From NCBI GenBank assembly GCA_002727515.1, contig PBXF01000023.1, positions 19,639 through 24,963 on the forward strand: a stretch of DNA of 5,325 bases, written 5' to 3'. Positions 1 to 5,325 of this stretch are shown here, in pieces. The DNA is from Methanobacteriota archaeon. GTDB lineage: Archaea; Thermoplasmatota; Poseidoniia; Poseidoniales; Poseidoniaceae. Position 1 is the first letter of the stretch; every line of letters starts with the position of its first letter. The position numbers were made by a program, and so were the translations under genes. Below the pieces are notes generated by a model. It made no database searches and had not been told where the DNA came from. It worked only from the letters and a program-made list of their open reading frames with translations.

Positions 1-9
1 TAAGAAAAC

Positions 10-15
10 GAGGAG
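10..15 (+). promoter_or_regulatory. Shine-Dalgarno site for the first gene
   Basis: GAGGAG ends 8 nt before the ATG at 24, which is ideal spacing, and it is the best ribosome-binding motif in the window. It supports the ATG at 24 as the true start, although the same frame stays open back to the left edge. Confidence 0.6.
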
Positions 16-23
16 ATTCTGAA

Positions 24-371
24 ATGACTGCGGCATCAAAATCAATGCCTGAAATCGATATGAATAATGAGAAAGAGCGCCAAGAAATAACCAAACCAAC
101 CAATATGAAAAGCAAGCCAAAGAAAGGCCCTCCTCCAAAAAAGAACTTTTCAGAAATTCAGCCTACAAATAATCCTAGCATCACAGAAGCCATGGCAAAA
201 TTGAGTTTAGACACTCTACCTGGAAATAAACAGCATGAAAAGGCTCCGAGTTACGAGTCCCTTCCTGCAGGTGGCGATTATGAGTACAAATCAGAAGGGA
301 CTTATTACACCGGTCCAGACATAGGTACTTGGAAATTAGAAGAGGATGGTTCGTTTACAAAGGTAGAGTGA
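24..371 (+). CDS. Small hypothetical protein, basic linker plus aromatic C-terminal module
   Basis: I do not recognise this 115-residue protein and assign no function. It is hydrophilic, with no signal peptide or membrane segment. Residues 1-30 are charged. Residues 31-40 (KPKKGPPPKK) form a lysine/proline linker that is probably disordered. Residues 51-63 could form a short amphipathic helix. Residues 79-115 are compositionally distinct: LPAGGDYEY, then GTYYTGPDIGTWKLEEDGSF, rich in Gly, Tyr, Trp and acidic residues, which looks like a small beta-type folded module. The ATG at 24 is chosen because a good Shine-Dalgarno site lies 8 nt upstream, but the frame has no stop back to the window edge, so a longer protein cannot be excluded. 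It ends in tandem in-frame stops (TGA TAA), 4 nt before the next gene, which suggests an operon. The strong ribosome site and protein-like C-terminus argue that it is real. Confidence 0.7.
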   Translation: MTAASKSMPEIDMNNEKERQEITKPTNMKSKPKKGPPPKKNFSEIQPTNNPSITEAMAKLSLDTLPGNKQHEKAPSYESLPAGGDYEYKSEGTYYTGPDIGTWKLEEDGSFTKVE

Positions 372-375
372 TAAA

Positions 376-930
376 ATGTCAGTTGAAGTTGATGATGTAA
401 AGAGAGTGTTAGCAATTTGCTTTAGAGATGGATCTACACAAACAATTGATGATTTAGAAAGGATACTTTCCTTTGACATGGGGTGGATGGACACAGATTC
501 GGCACATCAAGCAATTAATTCGCTAATTATTGCAGGTTGGATTGTGAACAAGGATGGAAATTTAACTCCAAATTGTGAATTGAAAGGAATCAATGCTCCT
601 TTAGGATGGCAACCAAGGCCTTCTAGATTGATTGAACCTGTCGTGAATCAATCGCCAGGAATTCCTGTCAAGGTAATCGACAAAACAACTTTCGTTATTG
701 ATGACAATACCTCGAAACCAGTCAATAAAGACCCACGAAGTCGTTTAGAAAAGAGATTGATCAAATATATTTCAAAACAATCTGGGATTGAGCGTGATGA
801 AGTTGAAAGACGGGCTGAAAGAAAGGTAAAAGCATTGAATTATTGCACTACATGGATGGCATTATGCTTAGTAAGTAGAGAACAGAATTTAGAAATGAAT
901 TCAATCATCGATTCCCTGTCTGCTAGTTGA
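376..930 (+). CDS. DUF2240-like archaeal protein
   Basis: This 184-residue soluble protein resembles the archaeal DUF2240 family, whose function is unknown. The N-terminal part (residues 1-75) reads like a winged-helix fold: helices around 5-15 and 23-33, the FDMGWMD segment at 33-39, a helix at 40-53 (AHQAINSLIIAGWI), then a short wing (VNKDGNLTPN, 57-66). The segment GINAPLGWQPRP (71-82) matches the family pattern of a proline-rich turn after the wing. A variable stretch (about 85-118) leads to a charged helical C-terminal part (120-180; RLEKRLIKYIS, then ERDEVERRAERK) resembling the family's C-terminal helices. A nucleic-acid-binding role is only suggested by the winged-helix look. The gene starts 4 nt after the preceding stop, so it is probably co-transcribed; its ribosome site is weak (AGGT at 361-364 or the GTGAT next to the start). 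The last 30 bp overlap the convergent transporter gene. Family call is by recognition, without a profile search. Confidence 0.7.
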   Translation: MSVEVDDVKRVLAICFRDGSTQTIDDLERILSFDMGWMDTDSAHQAINSLIIAGWIVNKDGNLTPNCELKGINAPLGWQPRPSRLIEPVVNQSPGIPVKVIDKTTFVIDDNTSKPVNKDPRSRLEKRLIKYISKQSGIERDEVERRAERKVKALNYCTTWMALCLVSREQNLEMNSIIDSLSAS

Positions 931-3483
931 ATTGCTCTCAGCCATTAGTAACAATATTGGAAGTACAATAATGGATAAAACAAGGGAATAAGTTACAGTA
1001 AGTGCAGTGACTAATCCAAATTGTTGTACAACTGGCATTGGAGATAGTAGTAGAACCAAGAACCCTAGTGCAGTTGTTCCTGCTGAAAGAATAAGTGCAA
1101 CCCCTGTTGTTGAGATAGTCTCCTCCAAAGCTTTCCAAATATCATCAGTCTTACTCCGTTCAGATTCAAATCTTCTCCACATATGAATTGCATAATCGAT
1201 TCCTATTCCTAAAGACAACGCTGTGACCATTATTGTAAGAACATTCCACTTTAGCGATAGCAAAACCATCGACCCTACTACCCACAAAGTTGCTAACACA
1301 ACAGGAGTAAGAACTACTAGTGCAGGAACCATTCGCCTAGTTAGTATGAATAAAACAAGGAGAGAGACCACAAATGAAATCGCAGTTGTTGACAATTGTG
1401 AGGAATTTAGCCCGTCAAGAACTGTCTGCAAGGATACAAGATCACCGGTCACGTGAATAACTGCAATACCAGACATTTCACCTCGCATTTTACCATCGTT
1501 AACCGATTCATCACCTAACTCATTCTCGAACCATTTCACTACACGACTACTCTCAGAAGATGTAGATGCATCAACTTTAATTTCGTTTCTCAGATGGATT
1601 ATTTTTCCATCATCCAAATGTACTGTGTTTGAGACTCTGTCGCCCCAAGACAGACCTGAAAATGGATCTGCAACTGTTTCATTAGCAGATAACTCGTAGA
1701 AGGCTCCGCTAAGGTCAAGTGACAGACCACCTGAACTTCTGAGGTCGTCGCCTACAATTACTAAACCATATTTTTCACCAAATGTTATGTTGTTATCAAC
1801 AGCATCAAACAGCACCTTGTATGGCCCCTCATAAGAAGGAGTTGAGTCATAGGAGCCTCCTCCAACTACATCATGATTAGTTGCTAAATCTTTGTGGAAT
1901 CCTCTTAATTCGTTCAACAATGTGGAATCATCATTGATATCGGATTCGCCGTTAGCTGGCTCCATTAGAACATATACTAATTTCCAACCTGCACTTTCAT
2001 AATTGTCTTCTAATTCTCCACGTACGTGCATTATCTCCATGTCGTTATTGAGGAAGTCTGACAAGTCAAATTCGGTTTCTAATCCGATTGCACCTACAAT
2101 CGACATTCCAGATATTATCAATGCAACAATGAATACTCCTGCTTGTTGCGAGCGTTGAACATCAACTAATTTCTTGGACAACTTAGGCATCCGAATAGGC
2201 TCAGATTTCTTGAATTTACCGGGATTATCAATGACAACATGAAGTGCTCCAACAACTACTGTTGAATTAATGAATGCTGAAACAACACCCACTGAAAGTG
2301 CTACACCAAAAGTGATTAGAGGCGGTAGAGGTGAAATTATATTCGCCATGAATGCTGCTACCGTGGTTATAACAGCAAGTCCTAGTGGTGTTGATAGTTT
2401 GGCGCATGCAGCCAACCAAGCCTCTGAACTATCCTCTATTTCTGCTCGAAGTGAATTATATCTTCTTTGAAGATGAATAGAATAATCTATTCCTAACCCT
2501 AGAACTAATGGCGATACTGCTACTTCTAATGCAGTAAATCTTGCACCCATGAAATTCAGAATTCCGTAAGTCCAAATTAATGCGAAGGATAAACCGACTA
2601 GTGGGAACACAACGCCTCTAGTACTCCTGAAGGCTACAGCCAATAATGCAACAACCACCAATAAAGCAATTAAAATCAATGTTGCTAAGTTATCGAACGT
2701 ACCCTCATCGATATCATATGAAATTAAATCTAGTGATGCTACACCGTAATCAAGTTCGGATTCATCACTCAGTTCATTGAATAGTTCGCGCAATTGGTTT
2801 TGCTTTGTTTTCCTTTCATCATTACTTAGACTTGGATCAATTTCTAGAATCCATAATGTCGATGTAGCAGAAACAATAGGTGAACCTTCATCGCCATTGG
2901 TTGATATCCAAAGGCAGATGTCATCTCCATCGAAGTCTTTGTTTAGCATCCCATCAAGAATAAACTCCGCAACTTCTCTTTGCTTTGAAATATCACCCGG
3001 GCAATCAGTTTCATTCAAATCTAGAACTAAATTCAACATTTCTTCCCATGATTCTACATCTGATAGTTCGGTTCCGTTTGCCTCTTCATCCAGTGCTAAT
3101 TGAAGTATGGAAGGCGCTGTTATAAAATTCAAAACCGCAGAATCTAGCTTAACACTTAGATTTTCTACCTCACTAAGGTGTTTATCCATCAATATTAGGT
3201 CGTTAATGTCTAAAATATTACTTCCATCATCAGAAGTTACGTGGACAAATAATGGTCTAGTTTCATTTGAAAAGTGTTCGCTTATTCTTTCGTGTGCATC
3301 TGCTGATTCGGAGTCCGGTGCGAAATCAGCTAAATCTGTGTGGAATGTAGGAGTGTTGAGTACTGTTAAATCAACTACCATAGCCACGGTAACTAACATT
3401 GAAACTATCAAAATAGGCCAAGAATATTTTTTGAAATTCGCAGACTGGCCGCGCAATTTCTCATCAATAGCAGAGCCACTCAC
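901..3483 (-). CDS. RND-superfamily (MMPL/HAE3-like) exporter
   Basis: This 860-residue protein is a probable proton-driven exporter of the RND superfamily, single-chain MMPL/HAE3 type, in the cytoplasmic membrane. It shows the family's two-fold plan: TM1 about 22-42, an outer loop about 43-265, TM2-TM6 about 266-418, TM7 446-466, a second outer loop about 467-697, TM8-TM12 about 698-847. TM4 carries GLGIDYSIH (Asp333) and TM10 carries GIGIDYAIH (Asp763), the Asp positions used for proton relay in this superfamily; each is followed by an Arg-Arg pair. Both loops open with a related motif (DLADFAPDSE near 50; DLSDFLNNDME near 473), showing the internal duplication. The outer loops are very acidic. 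The start is GTG; a TGA at 3502-3504 in frame blocks upstream extension, and the next Met (29) would cut into TM1. No adaptor or outer-membrane partner gene is nearby. Substrate unknown; lipids or other hydrophobic compounds are typical for relatives. Length and motifs appear intact. Confidence 0.93.
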   Translation of the reverse strand: MSGSAIDEKLRGQSANFKKYSWPILIVSMLVTVAMVVDLTVLNTPTFHTDLADFAPDSESADAHERISEHFSNETRPLFVHVTSDDGSNILDINDLILMDKHLSEVENLSVKLDSAVLNFITAPSILQLALDEEANGTELSDVESWEEMLNLVLDLNETDCPGDISKQREVAEFILDGMLNKDFDGDDICLWISTNGDEGSPIVSATSTLWILEIDPSLSNDERKTKQNQLRELFNELSDESELDYGVASLDLISYDIDEGTFDNLATLILIALLVVVALLAVAFRSTRGVVFPLVGLSFALIWTYGILNFMGARFTALEVAVSPLVLGLGIDYSIHLQRRYNSLRAEIEDSSEAWLAACAKLSTPLGLAVITTVAAFMANIISPLPPLITFGVALSVGVVSAFINSTVVVGALHVVIDNPGKFKKSEPIRMPKLSKKLVDVQRSQQAGVFIVALIISGMSIVGAIGLETEFDLSDFLNNDMEIMHVRGELEDNYESAGWKLVYVLMEPANGESDINDDSTLLNELRGFHKDLATNHDVVGGGSYDSTPSYEGPYKVLFDAVDNNITFGEKYGLVIVGDDLRSSGGLSLDLSGAFYELSANETVADPFSGLSWGDRVSNTVHLDDGKIIHLRNEIKVDASTSSESSRVVKWFENELGDESVNDGKMRGEMSGIAVIHVTGDLVSLQTVLDGLNSSQLSTTAISFVVSLLVLFILTRRMVPALVVLTPVVLATLWVVGSMVLLSLKWNVLTIMVTALSLGIGIDYAIHMWRRFESERSKTDDIWKALEETISTTGVALILSAGTTALGFLVLLLSPMPVVQQFGLVTALTVTYSLVLSIIVLPILLLMAESNSTSRQGIDD

Positions 3484-3528
3484 AGTTCTCGCTGATACAA
3501 TTCAGTAAAAAAGAGAGAAGGTTGTATT

Positions 3529-3539
3529 GATAAAAAAAT
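3529..3539 (-). promoter_or_regulatory. Candidate TATA-like element for the transporter
   Basis: On the - strand this reads ATTTTTTTATC. An archaeal TATA box sits about 25 nt before the start site, which would place transcription start near 3508 and leave a leader of about 25 nt before the GTG at 3483. The upstream sequence of that GTG has only a weak GAGA-type ribosome motif. This is a positional guess, and the palindrome at 3544-3551 is an alternative. Confidence 0.3.
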
Positions 3540-3543
3540 GCTC

Positions 3544-3551
3544 TAAATTTA
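3544..3551 (+). promoter_or_regulatory. Candidate TATA-like element for rpoL-truD
   Basis: TAAATTTA is TATA-like and perfectly palindromic, so it could be read in either direction. In the rightward direction, a start site about 25 nt downstream (near 3573) would give a leader of about 29 nt that includes the AAAGGT ribosome motif at 3588. Support comes from spacing and composition only. Confidence 0.35.
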
Positions 3552-3587
3552 ATCAAAAATAACATATCTGGAAGTTTTTCTCAAGCC

Positions 3588-3593
3588 AAAGGT
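3588..3593 (+). promoter_or_regulatory. Shine-Dalgarno-like site for rpoL
   Basis: AAAGGT lies 8 nt before the ATG at 3602. It favours that codon over the ATG at 3629, which has no well-spaced ribosome motif but is where most archaeal Rpo11 proteins would begin. Confidence 0.45.
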
Positions 3594-3601
3594 TCTTCAA
3601 T

Positions 3602-3886
3602 ATGAGGTTGGACGGCAGTTCGGTCGCTATGCCGGTAAAGGTGCTTGCAAAATCAGACTCTGAACTAAGAGTTCGCTTCATTGGAGAATCACACACATCT
3701 CTTCAGATATTGAGAGAGAGACTAAACACTGACAAAGGTGTTGACTATGCCAACTACTTCCCAGGTCACCCTGACTTGGATGAGCCAGAATTTTTCATTA
3801 GAACAAATAAGGGCGTTGACCCTGCTGATTTGTTAAAGAAACTAATTGGTGACATCACTGGTGATTTCACCAAGATGAAAATTTGA
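3602..3886 (+). CDS. rpoL: DNA-directed RNA polymerase subunit L (Rpo11)
   Basis: Rpo11 pairs with Rpo3 (subunit D) to form the assembly platform of the archaeal RNA polymerase; it is the counterpart of eukaryotic Rpb11 and of one bacterial alpha subunit. The family signature is visible at residues 26-41: FIGESHTSLQILRERL, with the Gly-Glu-x-His-Thr core and the Leu-Arg helix. It is followed by PGHP (54-57) and FFIRTNKGVDP (64-74), both typical, and a C-terminal helix (ADLLKKLIGDI) for dimerisation. At 94 residues it is near the usual archaeal length of about 90. The ATG at 3602 is preferred for its AAAGGT ribosome motif, but homology alone would favour Met10 (ATG at 3629, MPVKVL), giving 85 residues. 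Within the signature, the usual Asn before the Leu-Leu-Arg is Gln here (QILR). It is probably co-transcribed with truD, 13 nt downstream. Confidence 0.95.
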   Translation: MRLDGSSVAMPVKVLAKSDSELRVRFIGESHTSLQILRERLNTDKGVDYANYFPGHPDLDEPEFFIRTNKGVDPADLLKKLIGDITGDFTKMKI

Positions 3887-3899
3887 GATGTGTTCTTGA

Positions 3900-5297
3900 A
3901 TGTCCAGTGATGACAAAATTGCTGAAGCAATTGGTTTAACTGGTTACGCAGTAGATTCCAAAGGAATTGGAGGAATACTCAAAGCCAGAGTTTCAGATTT
4001 CAGGGTCGATGAGATATCTTCGAAAATAAGCCTAGATCAAAAAGGCAGATTTACTGCAGCCAATGTAACTTTGACTAACTGGGAGACAAATAGATTCATT
4101 TCAAAACTTGCCAGAGCATGTGGCATATCAAGGAATAGAGTTTTCTTCGCCGGCACAAAAGACAAAAGAGCCGTAACAAAGCAGGTATTCATTATAGATG
4201 CACCACAAAAAAGAGTTGCTAATGTTAGCCTATCAGACGTTGAAATTGAGATAATTGGTAGAACTCATCAAAAGCTTGGATTCGGAAACCACAAAGGAAA
4301 CAGATTCACTATAATTGTCAGAGGATGCTGCAATGAAGACGGCTCTCCGATGAGCGAAAGCGAAGCAATTGCAAGGATTCAACAAATTGAGAACAAAATG
4401 AAAGATGAATTAGGAGACGGTATTTTTCCTAATTGGATTGGTCCTCAAAGATTTGGCTCGGGGAGACCTGTAACTCCAATTGTTGGCAGACATGTTGTAA
4501 ATGGAAATTGGAAGTCTGCTGTGATGGACTATCTTTCTATGGAAGGTGATGAAAATGAAGAAGTTCAGGCATTTCGAAAACAAATTAGGGAAGATGGAAT
4601 AGATAGTATCGACATAGGTTCTATCCCAAACTGGCTTGGATACGAGAGGGACATTCTAACTCATCTGCGTAATAACCCTGAGGATTGGATTGGAGCATTC
4701 AAAAAACTTCCAAACAACCTTCAATTGATGACAGTGCATTCTCTTCAATCTGTAGTATTCAATAACACGTTGAAAAAACGCATCGAAAAGAAAATACCAC
4801 TTGCTATTCCAATTGAAGGAGATTTAGTTGGCCGAATAGATGACAATGGCCAATTAGAAACATCATCAATAGTTGGAGTTCAAGAGAGAACACTTAATCG
4901 AATCGAAAGAAATTGCAAATTAGGTAGACTCGCAGTCACTTCACAATTACCTGGTTCAGAATCATCGTTGGCACAAGGAAAAATTGCTAAACTGGAAAAA
5001 GAAGTAATCAAAGACATGGATCTTGATAAATCCGATTGGGTCATAAATGACATTAGTCGGCTGACAACAAAAGGAACAAGAAGGCCAACAATATCCCGAT
5101 TCAGTGATTTCCAATATGAAACCGTACCAATCGCTTCTCTTGATATGTTAGAAGGAAAATGGGAAGAAGGCCCTAAGGATGGAGAAATGTGGCATCCAGA
5201 AGGAGCATGTATTAGATTTAGATTCACTCTTCCATCAGGAAGCTACGCTACTACACTTCTTAGAGAATTTATGCGTGTGCCTTTGAACCAATTATGA
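3900..5297 (+). CDS. truD: tRNA pseudouridine(13) synthase TruD
   Basis: TruD isomerises uridine 13 in the D-arm of some tRNAs to pseudouridine, in the cytoplasm and without cofactor. At 465 residues it has the longer archaeal form (the Escherichia coli enzyme is about 350). Visible in order: GIGGILKARVSDFRVDEIS (22-40), the N-terminal TruD motif; GTKDKRAVTKQ (85-95) with the catalytic Asp88; GNRFTI (133-138), the conserved Asn-x-Phe element; WIGPQRFGSGRPVT (179-192), a TruD hallmark; a variable insertion-domain region (about 200-385); GTRRP (392-396); and LPSGSYATTLLREFMR (444-459), the conserved C-terminal end. All expected catalytic-core motifs are present, so it should be active. The start is well bounded: an in-frame TGA at 3897-3899 directly precedes the ATG. 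No clear Shine-Dalgarno site is seen, fitting translation coupled to rpoL 13 nt upstream. The N-terminal motif has VSDF where many relatives have PEDF. Confidence 0.96.
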   Translation: MSSDDKIAEAIGLTGYAVDSKGIGGILKARVSDFRVDEISSKISLDQKGRFTAANVTLTNWETNRFISKLARACGISRNRVFFAGTKDKRAVTKQVFIIDAPQKRVANVSLSDVEIEIIGRTHQKLGFGNHKGNRFTIIVRGCCNEDGSPMSESEAIARIQQIENKMKDELGDGIFPNWIGPQRFGSGRPVTPIVGRHVVNGNWKSAVMDYLSMEGDENEEVQAFRKQIREDGIDSIDIGSIPNWLGYERDILTHLRNNPEDWIGAFKKLPNNLQLMTVHSLQSVVFNNTLKKRIEKKIPLAIPIEGDLVGRIDDNGQLETSSIVGVQERTLNRIERNCKLGRLAVTSQLPGSESSLAQGKIAKLEKEVIKDMDLDKSDWVINDISRLTTKGTRRPTISRFSDFQYETVPIASLDMLEGKWEEGPKDGEMWHPEGACIRFRFTLPSGSYATTLLREFMRVPLNQL

Positions 5298-5325
5298 TTC
5301 AAAGAAGACCCATGGACAGAACTTC
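5294..5325 (+). CDS. Start of a downstream gene, truncated by the window edge
   Basis: An ATG at 5294 overlaps the truD stop as ATGA, a common coupled-gene arrangement, and the frame stays open to the window edge (MIQRRPMDRT). A second in-frame ATG at 5312 has an AAAGAAG purine stretch just upstream and could be the real start. Ten residues are too few to identify a product. If real, it would be the third gene of the rpoL-truD transcript. Confidence 0.4.
   Translation, partial: MIQRRPMDRT

Larger units (their letters stand above)
3484..3601. promoter_or_regulatory. Divergent intergenic promoter region
   Basis: This 118-bp AT-rich gap separates the transporter gene (leftward) from rpoL (rightward), so promoters for both must lie here or inside the flanking genes. 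It contains A-runs on the + strand at 3507-3512 and 3532-3538 and a perfect 8-bp AT palindrome at 3544-3551. No ORF, tRNA or stable hairpin is apparent to me. Confidence 0.7.

Noticed and set aside
2..22. Possible tail of an upstream gene (frame 2, ending TGA at 20-22)
   Set aside because: Only six codons are visible, with no recognisable residues; it could as well be non-coding leader.
938..1138. Leftward 66-codon ORF rich in Cys, Thr and Asn
   Set aside because: Lies in another frame of the same strand inside the transporter gene and looks like a frame-shifted shadow, with no ribosome site or family match.
1223..1456. Rightward 77-codon ORF
   Set aside because: Antisense to the second half of the transporter; composition is explained by the reverse complement of membrane-protein codons.
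2270..2470. Rightward 66-codon ORF
   Set aside because: Antisense to transporter segments TM4-TM6, which encode recognisable RND motifs; no independent support.
2777..3103. Rightward 108-codon ORF rich in serine
   Set aside because: Antisense to the acidic outer loop: the Ser richness mirrors the Asp/Glu/Leu codons of the real gene.
3107..3508. Rightward 133-codon ORF
   Set aside because: Antisense shadow of the transporter N-terminus; it runs only slightly past the real start codon and has no family signature.
3527..3540. T-run on the - strand as an oligo-T terminator
   Set aside because: It lies upstream of both divergent genes, so no transcript in the window would need to end there; a promoter element is more sensible.
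4880..5227. Leftward 115-codon ORF inside truD
   Set aside because: Opposite strand of conserved TruD motifs (GTRRP and the C-terminal signature), so selection on TruD explains it.
1..5325. CRISPR array, tRNA/rRNA genes, insertion sequence or prophage features
   Set aside because: No regularly spaced repeats, cloverleaf-like segments, terminal inverted repeats or recombinase or transposase motifs were seen on either strand.

Overview
The window looks like archaeal chromosome. The strongest evidence is a gene for Rpo11 (subunit L of the archaeal RNA polymerase), next to an archaeal-type TruD tRNA pseudouridine synthase and a protein resembling the archaeal DUF2240 family. The DNA is AT-rich (about 40% GC by eye), genes are tightly packed, and Shine-Dalgarno motifs are present for some genes and absent for others. 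The overall look is compatible with a low-GC marine euryarchaeon of the Marine Group II/III (Poseidoniia) type. That placement is an inference, since no rRNA or other taxonomic marker is present.

Layout: (1) Positions 24-930, + strand: a short unrecognised 115-residue protein with a lysine/proline-rich middle and an aromatic, glycine-rich C-terminus, followed 4 nt later by a 184-residue DUF2240-like protein. The two are probably co-transcribed. (2) Positions 901-3483, - strand: a large RND-superfamily (MMPL/HAE3-like) membrane transporter with 12 predicted membrane segments, a GTG start and both intramembrane Asp motifs. Its 3' end overlaps the DUF2240-like gene by 30 bp, tail to tail. (3) Positions 3484-3601: a 118-bp divergent intergenic region that must hold the promoters for the transporter and for the rpoL side. 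(4) Positions 3602-5297, + strand: rpoL (Rpo11) and truD, 13 nt apart, probably one transcript. A third, truncated reading frame overlaps the truD stop codon as ATGA at 5294 and runs off the window.

Functionally, the right side is an information-processing cluster (transcription and tRNA modification). The middle is an envelope exporter with no partner genes in view. The left side is a pair of archaeal proteins of unknown function. I see no mobile element, CRISPR array, tRNA or rRNA gene, prophage or obvious recent transfer. It reads as a mostly ordinary housekeeping region; the least explained items are the small protein at the left edge and the substrate of the exporter.
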